Shown: positions 21,856 to 35,673, numbered from the stretch's first letter. The stretch is DNA of 64,000 nt from Pigoraptor vietnamica (GCA_943704525.1 CALSCQ010003162.1:1-64000), one strand, 5' to 3'. Numbers and translations are program-made. The notes: generated by a model from the letters alone, not told the origin.

Positions 21856-22932
21856 ATGGACGCGGACGACGTGTTCGTGAGCATCGAATATGTGGCGTCG
21901 AGCGGCGCCGTGCTGTCGGTCGAGCAGAAGGCGGCCCTCGAGACGTCCCTCGTGATCCTGAAGGACACGCAGAAGGCGCAGCGCGTCAAGTTTTGGGGCA
22001 AGGTCATCACGACACGCAACGACTACTTTGTTGCCGAGTGCTTTGGCCGCGACGAGCTGCTTGAACGCAAGTGCTTTTACAGGTGCGTTGCGGTGCGTTG
22101 TGTGGATTGCGCGCTGTACTGAGTTTCGGCCATTTCGCAGCCGTGAGTGCGTGAGCTGGGTACAACTTCCTGAGGTGGACGCGGCCTTGAAGGAAGTGTG
22201 CGCCAGCATCCGTGGGCGTTTCACGGGCGATCCCTCGTTCGAGCACAGGCTTCCCCCGCTTCCCACGGCCGACGGCGCAGATGGCGAGGTGAGTGCGTGT
22301 CGCGTGTAGACCGGTTCCACGTGCATTGCATTGACGCTATCCGCATGTAGGAGCTTGTCGTGACGGAGGAGAAGCGGCTCGCTGCGCTTGTTGTGCGAAT
22401 TGACGATGCCGTGTCTGTGGTGCCACGGGGAGCATACATCAAGACGCCCACGGGCGTTGTCGAGCCCAATCCCAATTTTGGCGGTGGGTCGGCTGCGAAC
22501 CGTCGTGGCCTGTGTTGTTGACGGGTCACTGACGGTACCATGCGCAGGGTTGTCAACGGCTGCGGCGGCGAAGCTCTCGTCCTACCTCCACTTCCGCGAG
22601 GCCATCAACCTCAAGAAGAAGAGCCTGCTCCAGAGGGAACACCTCGAAAAGTCCATCGATTTTCTCGATCCCATCGACGAGGACGTTCCACGCGGTGCGT
22701 TGTGCAGCATGCACAGGTCTGCGAAGCTTTGTTTGTTTTGTGCGCATCTGACGCGCGCTGTCGCACCACAGAGTCCTGGAGCCTCCAGTTTGAGAAGGGA
22801 AGCGGGCTGGTGACCATTCGCAGTCTCTTGTGGCCCGGCTTCACGTTTTACCACGTCCCCAACTCGCCGCGCTTTGGCTACGTCTACTTTGGCATTGGCG
22901 AGTCCAACTACGACCTCGGTTTCATGTTTTAG
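21856..22932 (+). CDS. RSPH9: Radial spoke head protein 9
   Basis: This is a structural component of the ciliary radial spoke head. MDADDVFVSIEYVASSG starts a protein of about 275 residues over five exons. It is collinear with RSPH9: RVKFWGKVITTRNDYFVAE, FTGDPSFEH, VVPRGAYIKTPTG, KLSSYLHFREAINLKKKSLL, TIRSLLWPGFTFYHVP and the end GYVYFGIGE..YDLGFMF. The length equals the family norm. An upstream in-frame ATG at 21811 is ignored because family members begin MDAD. Its presence implies motile cilia or flagella in at least one life stage. Confidence 0.95.
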
Positions 22933-23008
22933 AGGACCGCGTTTGCTTGCGCGTAGCGTGCGGCGTCAATTGTATCTTCTGAAGTTGCGCATTGCCCTCA
23001 GCTTGCCG

Positions 23009-25940
23009 TCATCTGGTTACCGCGTTATCCTGCCCACTGGTTAGAGCAAGGCCGTATTCCGAGAGAATGTCGGGTGCAACACTACTTGGAGCGCCCACGG
23101 TCAAGTCAACGCCGGCCCGCGACTTCGGGAAGGCGATGGCGTCGCGAATGCTGGGCAGACCGCAGAGGATAGCTATCATGCGATCAAAGCCTGCGCATAC
23201 ACACGTAAGAGAGAAGGCAACATTGACGCGAATCGCACTGGAGGGCATCGCAGAACAATGTACAGCGCACCAAGGGCAAGGCCTCCATGCGGCGGTGCGC
23301 CGAGCCGCAGAGCGTCGAGGAGATGCCTAAAGGTGTCTGGATTCGCCTGAGACGAGACAGCTGAGAGTAAGCCACCAATTCATGGAACGACTGTGCCGCA
23401 ATGGCGTACCTTGAGAATTTCAAATATGCGCCGCTGGAGCTCGCTGTCGTGCACGCGGATGGACCCGCCGCCGAGCTCCCATCCATTGACGACGAGGTCG
23501 TAGTGCTGGCCACGGACCTAGGGTAATAGGCAGTTAATAGGTGCCGATCAAAAGCCAAGTTCTGCAGCACGCACCTCCAAGGGATGAGTCTGCAGACGAG
23601 AAACGTCCTCGGGCTGCGGCGCCGTGAACGGGTGGTGCACCGACTGAAGGCCCGTGCCATCCTCTGTGGGCTCAAAGAGGGGAAAGTCCTCCACCCAGAG
23701 GAAATTGAACGCCGTGCTATCGCGGACCGGGACACCTGCGCCGCATGCGTGAGCTCGCTGCTCTCATGTGAAACGCACGCACCCAATTATCACTGAGCAG
23801 ACGTTGCAGCCGATGCGCGCGTGAGAGCGTGCGCGCCGCACCTTTGCTTTCGCTCCAGTCAGCAGCCAAAATTCGCGCTCTCCCAAGGGTCGCGCTCTGC
23901 GAGGATATGCGATCAACGAGGAGCAGTGTCGCGAACAGAGCAACGTAACGAACCCACCGTAAGACCATCAGCGCCCTCGCAAAACACAATGACGGCGCCA
24001 GCAGGCGCACCCGTCGCAGCTTCCACTGCACGCTTTGCTTCCTCCGAAAGATGCTTATCAAGCCTCGAGCGCCAGCTGCCAGGCGACATCACTTGCGCCA
24101 CAGTGACAGGCTGCTCGGGAGTGTGTCGCAGTCAGCATCGGGCAACCGTCAGAAGAGACCAAGTGGTGCGGAGGAGGCACATACCAGCCTTAGCCCCGTG
24201 TCAGAATCAATAAAACTGGAGAAGTCGTTCATCTCGGCGCGGGAATAAGGCCAGCTGCGGCCAGGGAGGGCAAACGCCCTCACCCGACCGCCGCGGCTGC
24301 CATCCCGCAACGGCACCCAACGAGACACGTCCGCAATCTGCATGGGCAGCATGATGACACAAGGGAGCGCGCACAAATGCGCGCGAGTCACGACCACGAA
24401 CCTTCATGTCAAACCGCGTGTCCGGCTTGTCCACACCGTACTGGTCGGATGGAGGGGCGGTCAGAATAACTCAATTCCCGCGCACGGCCACGGACGCGCC
24501 CGCACTCACCCATTCCATGGCATCTGCATATTTCAGCCGCGGAAACGGAGGACCGACACTTGGACGACGTCCAGCCGCGGACCATGCGGCCATCACCAAG
24601 TCTTCCGTCACCGCTTGAACATCGCCCGCCGTCGCAAACGACAGCTCGAGATCAATCTGTCACGGCAGTGTTGGATTTTGTAACGCAAGCGCGCAATGCC
24701 CCAAGCGTGCGCAATGCCCCCGTGCGCACCTGCGTAAACTCCGGCTGCCGGTCCGCCCTGAGGTCTTCGTCGCGGTAACACCGGGCAAACTGGAAGTACC
24801 TATCGATGCCTCCAACCATGAGCATCTGCTTGAACTGCGAAGCACACGCAGTGTTAGGCGCAGCGGGAACACTGAGACACAGGCGGGTGCAGCAGGGAAG
24901 CACTGCGCACAAGCGGCACTACACCTGCTGCGGGCTCTGCGGCAGGGCAAAGAACTGGCCAGAGCCCCTCGTGGGAACCAGGAATTCGCGCGCGCCCTCA
25001 GGCGTCCGCTTGAACAGGGTCGGCGTCTCCACCTCGACAAATCCTGCCAGCGGCACGTGAGCAATCGCACAACGGCGCTGTTTTCGCCCGTGCAGCCAGG
25101 TGCGTACCATGTTTAGCAAAACACTCGCGCACGGCGCGGCCGACATCCGACCGCACGCGCAGATTCCGTTGCATGCACGGGCGACGGAGGTCGACGTAGC
25201 GGTACTGCAGCCGCAGCAATTCCCTGGACTACGGCGCCTCATTAGAATCAGAACGGACGCCTCTAGAAGCCAGGTCGCGCACACGCACCACGTCGACCTT
25301 GTCGCCAGTCGGGAACGGAAGCTCGCCGCATTCGTTGAGAACCTCAAACTCGGAAACATCGACTTCCACATCGCCCGTCGCCATTTCCTTCGCAAGGTCC
25401 TCGGTGAGTGGCCAGGTACGGGGCGGCCGCACGCAAAAAGAGCGCACCCACCGCATTGGCCATTCCATGCGGGCGCGCGCGAACAGTCCCCGTCACGCGC
25501 ACCACGGAGTCGTGCGCTACCGCCGCGAGCGACGCAATAAGCGCATGCTTGCGTTCCGCGTTTCCCTTCTGCAAATGGTTGTCCGTCAGCCACCTCAAAA
25601 TTGGCCCGTTCTCCAGCACGTCTTCTCACCGAGTCGACAGAGACGGTCAGTTGCGTGGCGCCGTACGCGTCGCGCAAGGGCACAAACAGCAGCGAGCCGG
25701 AGACACGCCTGCAGATCCGCCGTCAGCAGCAACGAACGACCAACATGACGCTTCTAGTCGACCCGCGCACCTCGTTTGCTGTATCCAGCCACAGAGAACA
25801 ACAGATTGCCCCACGTCGGCAACGTTCAGGTCGCCGCAGGTGTGCGTGCGCAAACCCGCGTGCCGTAGTGTGTGCGCCCATCGCACAGACGTTGCGTACA
25901 GCAGCTTGTGCTGCACGCCTCGGAAACTCCACATGTGCAT
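23009..25940 (-). CDS. DARS2: Mitochondrial aspartyl-tRNA synthetase (bacterial type)
   Basis: This class II synthetase charges mitochondrial tRNA-Asp. The chosen start [20 protein letters not shown] gives an Arg-rich, acid-poor presequence. An OB-fold anticodon domain follows ([38 protein letters not shown]). The catalytic core includes [45 protein letters not shown], motif 2 [20 protein letters not shown] and motif 3 [18 protein letters not shown] bacterial-type insertion domain is present between them. At least ten short introns interrupt the gene. The Met at 26039 would only add unconserved residues. Confidence 0.93.
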
Positions 25941-26126
25941 GAAGCTCGACTCACTCGCTATGAAACAAGTGAAAGAGCGAGGCGTGCGTCTCCTGTAACA
26001 GTCGGTTGGCGACCCGCCCACTGCCGGCCATCCGATCACCGCCGACTGCTCTCTGTCGCTATCTGACTCACTACTGCCTCAAGTGGGCGTCGCAGTGCAA
26101 AAGCGAAACACTGCCAATTCGCCGCG

Positions 26127-26438
26127 ATGAAGCGCGCGGTTGCAGAACAGCCAGCAAGCGGTGTTGGGGCGCGCCCGCCCACAGTGCCTGGCGACCGCGC
26201 CCTCCTTGCGCTGAAGGCAGTGCTGTGGCTTCTGCTCTTCGGTTTCTTTGTCGAGATTGAGTTTGGCGCCCTGTTTGTGGCGGCGTCGGTGCTCGTGCTG
26301 GCGTGGGCAAACACGTCCACCGCGCCGCGGAGGGCGGGGGAAAAGAGCGCGTACTCGGTGTTCAATGCACGCTGCGAGTCCATCGACGGCACGCTCACCG
26401 CCGAGCAATTCGAGCGCGAGCTGCGCCACAAGCTCTAG
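26127..26438 (+). CDS. SAYSD1: SAYSvFN-domain protein (SAYSD1-like)
   Basis: This is a single-exon protein of 103 residues. A hydrophobic hairpin-like segment (LLFGFFVEIEFGALFVAASV) is followed by the diagnostic block KSAYSVFNARCESIDGTLTA and the end EQFERELRHKL. Animal SAYSD1 is an ER membrane protein linked to clearance of stalled, UFMylated ribosomes. Here almost only the conserved domain is kept. The ATG at 26127 follows a 186 bp divergent spacer with AspRS. Confidence 0.9.
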   Translation: MKRAVAEQPASGVGARPPTVPGDRALLALKAVLWLLLFGFFVEIEFGALFVAASVLVLAWANTSTAPRRAGEKSAYSVFNARCESIDGTLTAEQFERELRHKL

Positions 26439-26482
26439 TGCACTTGTCGCACTGCGTTTTTTACTGAAGCGCGTTCGCTACC

Positions 26483-26827
26483 ATGGAAGGATGCGGTACC
26501 TTCGGGTGTGCCGGCTGCCTTGCGTGCGAGCGCGCCGCCGTTGCGCGCTGGTTCGTGGCGGCGGAGCGGTTTGAGCGCCGGCGGTTTCTCTCGGCGCTGC
26601 TGTCGCGCGTGGTGCCCCCCGCCGCGTGCGACGGGGACCTCGCCGCCGCCATGCAAGCCTCGCTCGCGGTCGCACCTCGCGCGCCGACCGCTGTCGGCCA
26701 AGCGCTCGCCGCGTTCGATCGGTGGCCGCACGAGCACCAGAACGCCTTGCTTAATGCGCTCGAAGACATTGACGCCGTGTGCGTCAACGAATTTCACGAC
26801 AGCGCGGCACGTCTGCGGTGGCGGTGA
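26483..26827 (+). CDS. Small conserved protein, possibly DUF4508 (C14orf119-like)
   Basis: This intronless 114-residue ORF sits 45 bp downstream of the SAYSD1-like stop. ARWFVAAERFERRRFLSALL and FDRWPHEHQNALLNALEDID resemble the two-block pattern of C14orf119-type proteins (Trp-Phe, Arg-Phe-Leu, then Trp and a helix). The similarity is by eye only. No catalytic residues or membrane segments are visible. The N terminus has four cysteines (MEGCGTFGCAGCLACER) that could bind metal. Its stop codon directly abuts the stop of the next gene on the other strand. Confidence 0.55.
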   Translation: MEGCGTFGCAGCLACERAAVARWFVAAERFERRRFLSALLSRVVPPAACDGDLAAAMQASLAVAPRAPTAVGQALAAFDRWPHEHQNALLNALEDIDAVCVNEFHDSAARLRWR

Positions 26828-27922
26828 CTATGTCTCAAACGTCGGTGCGATGCTTGCGGTCTGGCCGAAGGAAGCCGTGCAGTTCGCGCCCGTCTGCCAC
26901 CGGCAGTCGTCCACGAGCAGTTTGAACTCGACGCGCACGCCCGGCAAGCCCCAGAGCACCGCGCGCCACTCGCGCGCCCCGCAGTTGCGGAGGGGTAACC
27001 CGCGGTTCCATGTGAGGGGCTCCTGCGACCCACGAATAAACAGCGCATGCCCATATCCCACGTCGCACTGTGCCGTGATGCAAAGCGCGTTGGCTGTGTG
27101 TGCGAGCGGCCGCGCGGGCGCGCTCCCCGGCAGAGCAAGGCGCACGATGAGGCCGGGATGATCCGAGACAATGGGGCCCATGCCGTTGAACACGTGGAAG
27201 GCCGACACAACAGCGCACGGGGACGAACAGTGGAGAAAGGCGCGGTCAATGCCAAAGAGGCGGGGATCCACATCGACGAATCCGAACGAGGCGATCGCGG
27301 CGCACACTGGCGAGCCAGCGTCATCGTTCATGTCGCCGAGCACGAGCGGCGCCACGCGATAGTCGCGCGACCACAGCTCGCCTGCAGCGGCCAGTGCGTC
27401 GGCTGCGGCCTCGCGGCCCTGCGCAGCGCGCGATTGGCCGTCGAACGCCTCGAGGTGGACACAGTGCACGGCCAGCGCGATGCCCGGCGCCACCGCCACC
27501 GCGACCGAAGCCCCCGCGCGCCGCAGGGGCCCCTGTGCCGCATAGACCGTCGCGTGCGGACCGGCGACGACCGCTCGCGATGCGCGCACGAGCACCGCCA
27601 CGCCCTCCTCGCAGGCGTCGGGTTCGCCGTCCCACGCACGGTGGGCTGCCGTCCAGAAATGCGCCCACCGCTCGCCGGTCGCGGCGGTGAGGGCGTCTGC
27701 CAAGAGGTCGACCGCGTGCGGCCAGTGGGGGAGGGGGGGCTGCAAGGGCGGTGCGCAGGCCTCTTGCACGGCGATGGCAACAACGCCCTCGCCCGCCGCC
27801 ACGCGCGCAATGCAGGCGAATTTGGCACGCTGCCGCTCGAGCGCGTCGCCGGGACCGTGGCGCAGCTCCCCGTCCAGCTTCCACCCGTGCAGGTTGAGGG
27901 ATAGGACGCACGCGTGCGCCAT
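26828..27922 (-). CDS. Endonuclease/exonuclease/phosphatase-fold protein with a C-terminal beta-sandwich-like domain
   Basis: This is a single-exon protein of 364 residues. The first ~265 have DNase I-like motifs: VLSLNLHGW, AIAVQEA with the metal-binding Glu, VLGDMND, and the closing SDHPGLIVRL. These predict a divalent-metal phosphodiesterase acting on nucleic acid, lipid phosphate or another substrate. The last ~90 residues (GYGHALFIRGSQEPLTWNRG, then VEFKLLVDDCRWQTGAN) resemble a starch-binding or Ig-like module often appended to such enzymes. There is no signal peptide. The absence of introns in an intron-rich neighbourhood is notable, and its origin is unknown. Confidence 0.75.
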   Translation of the reverse strand: MAHACVLSLNLHGWKLDGELRHGPGDALERQRAKFACIARVAAGEGVVAIAVQEACAPPLQPPLPHWPHAVDLLADALTAATGERWAHFWTAAHRAWDGEPDACEEGVAVLVRASRAVVAGPHATVYAAQGPLRRAGASVAVAVAPGIALAVHCVHLEAFDGQSRAAQGREAAADALAAAGELWSRDYRVAPLVLGDMNDDAGSPVCAAIASFGFVDVDPRLFGIDRAFLHCSSPCAVVSAFHVFNGMGPIVSDHPGLIVRLALPGSAPARPLAHTANALCITAQCDVGYGHALFIRGSQEPLTWNRGLPLRNCGAREWRAVLWGLPGVRVEFKLLVDDCRWQTGANCTASFGQTASIAPTFET

Positions 27923-27996
27923 GGTGACGCGGACTGATTGCGAGCACGGGACGCCGGTCGGTTGTGGGTCGTGAAACGGAGATCTTCATTGAGTAT

Positions 27997-30191
27997 TTAT
28001 TCAATCGACTGCCGTGTTTCAATCACCTCGTAGTTTTGAACTACATCGCCCACCGCAAAGTCAAAGAACCGCTCGACGCCCACGCCGCACTCGGCACCCG
28101 TCTGCACGGAGTCCACCGTCTCCTTGACCTGCCGGAGTGAGTCAATCTTGCCGTCGTGTATGACCACGCCCGCGCGGACGACCTGGACGGGCAGGCGGCG
28201 CACAAGCGGCCCGTTGACGACGCGGCATCCGCCAACGCCGCCTTCCTGCTTGTTCTTCGAAAAGACGGCAAGGACCTCTGCGCGCGACACGACACGCTTC
28301 TCCTTGAGCGGCGGTAGCAGCGCCGCCATTTTCTCGCGGAGTGAGTCGAGCAGTGCGTAAATGATGTTGTGGTCGCTGATGGTCACCCCTTCCGCGCGCG
28401 CCTGCGACTCGACCAGGCGCGGCACGGCCACATTGAATGCAATAATCTCTGCGCCCGTCGCGGCGGCAAACTTGACATCCGCGGGCGTCACGGGGCCCAC
28501 CTCTGCGTCGACGACTTCCACCCGCACCTTCGTTTGCGGCAGCGCCTCGACACACGGCAGGAGGGCCTCGAGCGAGCCCTTCACGTCCGTCTTCAGCAAA
28601 AGCGTCAGCGTCGGGGGCGTGCCGTCCACCGCGTCAGCAGCGTCCACCACGCGCCCATGAAACGCTGTCCGCGCAATGCGCGCATCCCGGCGCGACATGG
28701 AGCGCAGGGCAAACCGCCCTTCCGCACGCTCCGCCTTTCCCGCGCTCGCAATCTTCTCCTGAGCGGCGGCGGCCACGCCGGCTTCCTCCTCGTCAACCCA
28801 CGTCTGCCGCAGCGCTGCGACAGCCTTCGCGCGCTCCTCCGACTCCACAACGAGTACGGAGTCCCCGAGGGCAGGAAGCTCTTTGAGGCCGATGATCTCC
28901 ACGGGATCCGAGGGCCGCCCTTCCGACACCGCGCTGCCGCCAGGCCCACAGAGGGAGCGGACCCTTCCCCACACAGTCCCGGAAACGATGTGGTCGCCGA
29001 CACGCAGCGTGCCCCGCTTCACGAGGGCCGTGACGAGCACGCCGCGGGCTCGGTCGATGTGCGACTCGATGACGACGCCCTCGGCGGGCCCGGATGCGTC
29101 GCCGCGGAGGCCAAGCAGGTCGGCCTGCAGGCTCACCGCCTCAATCAGCTGTGTGAGACCCTCGCCCTTCTGCGCCGATATCGCCACGGCCTGCACGTCG
29201 CCCCCCGCGTCCTCCAGCTGTATGCCCGATTCAATGAGTTGCTGCTTCACGCGGGCCACGTTCGCGTTCTGCTTATCAATCTTCGAGATGGCGACCACCA
29301 TGGGAACCCCCGCGGTGCGCGCGTGGGCGATGGATTCGCGCGTCTGTTGCATGATTCCGTCGTCTGCCGCGACCACGAGGATGACAATGTCCGTCGCATG
29401 CGCCCCGCGCGATCGCATCGCCGCAAACGCCTCGTGGCCGGGCGTGTCCAGGAATGTGACCGACTCTCCCGTCGGCAACGCTACCGAAAAGGCGCCAATG
29501 TGCTGCGTGATGCCCCCCGCCTCCGACGCCGCGACGGACGACTTGCGCAGGGAATCCAGCAGCGTCGTCTTGCCGTGGTCCACGTGCCCCATGATGGTGA
29601 CAACCGGGGGGCGCCGCGGAAGCCCCGCCTTGTTTTCCAGGGGCGGGCGCGGTACGGCGTCAAGGACAGGCGGCTGCACGCGCACGGGCGTGTGGCCGCG
29701 TTCGAGCACAACGAGCTGTGCAATGTCGGCGGGCACACGGAGCGCGCGACCTGGAGGGGGTGCCGGCAGCGCATCAAGCAGCATGGCCCGCAGGCGCCCG
29801 TAGTCCTCCTCGAGCAGCGTCGCAAGCCGCCGCGCCGTCATGCCGTCGTACACCTCCACGTTGCGCACGGCCTGCTGTTCGAACCCGGGCTTGCGTTTCT
29901 TCTTTCGCCGTGCACGCAGGTCATCCGCCCCCCAGCCGTCATCCTCCTCCCCCTCCATTTCCGTTTGGCGCGCGATATCCTCGGTGCGAGGGCGCTGTGT
30001 TTTTAATCTCACCTGTGGTCGCCATCGTGGGGCCACGGGGGCGAACGGCCGCAGGAGTAACTGCTGCGCACGAGGCCTCTCACTGAGCGGGAACAAAGCA
30101 ATACACATGCACACCATGCACAGCTTGCACTCACCGTGCACGCCGCGCGCCCTCCGCGCCCAACAGCGGTTGACAATGCCCGAAGTGACAT
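27997..30191 (-). CDS. MTIF2: Mitochondrial translation initiation factor IF-2
   Basis: Exon 1 (30191-30135) encodes the presequence MSLRALSTAVGRGGRAACT. A GTGAGT..CGCAG intron (30134-30064) leads to one long exon. The GTPase brings fMet-tRNA to the mitochondrial ribosome. The G domain has GHVDHGKTTLLDSLRKS, ITQHIGAFSV, FLDTPGHEAFAAMRSRGA and VAISKIDKQNAN. In the last motif the usual Asn of NKxD is Ser. Domains II (VVIESHIDRARGVLVTALVK), III and IV (ECGVGVERFFDFAVGDVVQ) follow in the bacterial order. The longer reading that begins at 30141 runs through the intron and is not preferred. Confidence 0.93.
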
Positions 30192-30397
30192 TTCCTGGTC
30201 TGTTGTGGACTGGCGGGTTGCGCAGTTGAAGGCGTCGGCATCATGTGCCATTCGGTGCGTCAGACCGGCGTCACTGCCCTTCTGGACAGCGAAGGTTGTT
30301 GCCGACTGGCTGGCCGCACTAACGAGAGAGTCCTACAGCAGAGCAAGTCGACTAAGGGCGTGCGTTCGCGAGTGCATGTGCGCTGCTGTTGGTGGGA

Positions 30398-33106
<2,709 letters not shown>

Positions 33107-33129
33107 CACACGTCCGTTTAATGGATCGG

Positions 33130-34015
33130 TCACACGCGGCTGAAAATGTAGGACAAGAGCACCTGTGAGGCAGCCACAAAGAGCAGGAAGTACGTCTTCC
33201 ACTGCCCCCGCGCGCCGTGACCCGAGCCGCCCTCCGGCAGAATGACGAGCCGCAGCGACTTGATCTGCGGGAAAGTGGTTAGCGATGCACGCAGTTAGCG
33301 ATGCACGCAGACTTACGGCAGCATTTTCAGACAGCGCTCACCAGGAAGTAGCTGACCGACAGACTCGTCCACGCAAGCGCGGCAAAGTACGCAGTGTTGC
33401 TGTGGGTGACGAGGCGAACGAGCATCGCCACAATGATCCTACGGCGCCGCAGTACCAACGTCAGGGCGGAAGGCGATTCAACCTACAGCGAACAGCCACG
33501 CACTACCGCACCCACCCCACGAACTTGTAGCCGCAAAATGCCATGAGATCAAACACATGGGTCTCTGCGCTGATGTTCAACAGATAGAAGCCGAAATACA
33601 TCGCGAGGACTTCGACGCACAGCCACATGAGCGCCGAGCTTGCCGTGATGCCCAGCGCTTCGGGGCTGAAACTGTGAGGCACCAACAACAACAACAGGGT
33701 TTAAGTGAGTGGCCAGCACAGGCTAGGCTGGCTGTGAAAACGCCTCGCGGACTTACGTCAATTGCGTGCCGAGCGACAGGCCAACGACCAGGACGTACGT
33801 CGCAAAGGCCATCACTGCGACAGGGAAACGCAGTCAGCACGTGCCTTCGACAATTGGACAACGGGGAACGCACCGGGAATGTACAGGTCGGGCGCGTTGA
33901 TGTCGTCCCGCGGCGGCGCAAACTCAGCACCGGCCTGGCCAGAAAACACCTGGCGTGCCCAGCCCTGTGCGCGGCTCACTTCAGTAGAGCGTCTGCTTGC
34001 TTGTGTGTATGTGTG

Positions 34016-34063
<48 letters not shown>

Positions 34064-34787
34064 TGTGGTGTGTGGTGTGTGCGTGTGGTGTGTGTGGTGT
34101 GGTGTGTGTATGTGTGGTGTGGTGTGTGTATGTGTGTCGCGCAAAAGTGCTGCTGCGTATCTGTGGGTACATTGTGCCTGTATGTGCGTATGTGCGTATG
34201 TGTGTGTGCGTATGCGTGCAGATATCTGAGTGGGCGCATGCGTACCAGCAAGTGTGTGCGTATGTGCGCGATACATGAGGGGGTGCCTGTATGACCGTGC
34301 ACACATGTCGCACCTTGTGCCCAAAAGGGAACAGGAGCAGCTTGAGCTTGCTGAGCACATACGAATTGCTGACGTTAAAGTAGTACTTCAGCTTTCCGCG
34401 GGCAATAAGGCGTTCGATCTGGGCGTGGCGCCATTCAGACACTGGACGAACGACAGACTTCGCCTGACAAAAATAACCACCAGCACGTACATTCTTTTCG
34501 ACGTAATCTTTTCCCGTGGCCGCCATTGTCGACCCGTATGCGAGCGCAGCAGTCGCAACGGGGTCGTTCATGAAAGCGGGCGCCTGGCTACCATCAAAGA
34601 ACGGAGTGCCCCGAGGCGGCTGCCCGTACGCGCCCGCGGGGTCACCTCCATACTGCCCGCCGGGTGGGGCGCGATGGTGGACGCCTGCTTAATTACTGTG
34701 AGCTCCAAAGCGTCCAGGTCACGCCGACACGCAAGCGAATACGAATAGCTTACCCCCGTACGCCTGGTGAGCGGGCTGGTACGCCAT
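33130..34787 (-). CDS. YIF1: YIF1 family Golgi/ER trafficking protein
   Basis: MAYQPAHQAYGG starts a protein spliced over about eight exons. A polar N terminus leads to NDPVATAALAYGSTMAATGK, IARGKLKYYFNVSNSYVLSK, LLLFPFGHK, the family-diagnostic RDDINAPDLYIP, then five membrane helices (MAFATYVLVVGLSLGTQL, SSALMWLCVEVLAMYFGFY, and others) ending SYIFSRV. YIF1 works with Yip1-family partners in ER-Golgi transport. An intron at about 33,985-34,312 carries a large GT repeat. The stop lies 23 bp from the MSK stop on the opposite strand. Confidence 0.92.
34005..34290. repeat. (GT)n/(GTGT-rich) microsatellite inside a YIF1 intron
   Basis: Nearly pure GT dinucleotides run from 34005 to about 34137, with degenerate GT/GCGTAT repeats continuing to about 34290. 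The flanking sequence holds YIF1 exons on the minus strand (LLLFPFGHK upstream, VFSGQAGAEF downstream). The repeat enlarges this intron to over 300 nt against the local norm of about 70. Confidence 0.85.
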
Positions 34788-35621
34788 TTTTGCGCTTCAA
34801 ACCTCCAGAATAATTTGGTTTGTAAGTTGATGTGCAAACGTGAGCATACACTTTGTGCAACCCGCAGTTTCAAGTGCATGACGTCATATGATGGAACCCG
34901 AACATTGCACAGAAAAAAATGGAGTTGTAAGCGCTGCATCAGCACTCACATCAGCACTATGTAAAGCAGGCGAGATGTGCCTCCGCCATGAGTCACAAAG
35001 AAAACGGTGAAGTTTCGCGCCATTTAATCTGTTACGAAACAAAGTGGCGATGTTGCGCGATCTCATACTTGCCTTGACTTCGTTCCGATTCAGATCCTCA
35101 CGAATCCTGGGCCGATATTTCGGGTTTCGTAACTAAGCCGCGAGACGATCCTGAAGCCATGCAAGGGACAAGTGCAGTGTTCGATCCTTCAGTTGGCCTC
35201 ACGACTACTACTACTACGACCACCGCCACGACAACGAAGGCTGTTACGCCGGAAAGGTCCAATAGTTGCGTCGTCTTATGACAACGTGCTATGAACGAAG
35301 GCATTTGAGTGCTGCAATTTTGCAAGACGTGAACTTTTTGTTCGCTATTGGGCTGCTTCCCGATATCGATACGATGTAGAAAAGCAGTCCATCCATATTC
35401 CACACAACTGAAGGCACTGCATGTAAGGAACGTGATTCTCGGGCCTCTGTTTTTGTTATATGCTGTACGACGCTTGAGACGGACGATTTATTATCAGGTC
35501 AGGATCTACTTTGCCAGTTCAGCTAACAAAGAACTGGGCTCTTATCTTGCTCAGACCGCCTCACGAAGACGCTACGTTCTGGTAACCTTTCCTTGAGGTG
35601 CTACTAACGTTCTACGTATAA

Positions 35622-35673
35622 GAAATTGAGCACGGGCTCCGTGAAATTGAGCACGGGCCCTTGTAGAATTGAG
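35622..35673. repeat. Short direct repeats alternating with a CACGGG hairpin
   Basis: GAAATTGAG occurs at 35622-35630 and again at 35643-35651, with a near copy AGAATTGAG at 35665-35673. Between the first two lies the inverted repeat CACGGGCTCCGTG (35631-35643), and after the second CACGGGCCC. Confidence 0.8.

Noticed and set aside
28369-30006. A 545-codon open frame antisense to mitochondrial IF-2
   Set aside because: It is composed mostly of Arg, His and Gly with no domain, and results from the high GC of the IF-2 coding strand.
29996-30013. A GTGAG..ACAG segment of 18 nt in IF-2 that could be a tiny intron
   Set aside because: It is in frame and far shorter than any other intron here, so it is kept as coding sequence (VRLKTQ).
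30065-30141. An IF-2 start at 30141 running through to the G domain
   Set aside because: The stretch has a perfect donor and acceptor, and splicing gives a better mitochondrial presequence from 30191.
34005-34302. His/Thr/Cys repeat ORFs over the GT tract
   Set aside because: They are translations of the dinucleotide repeat inside an intron.
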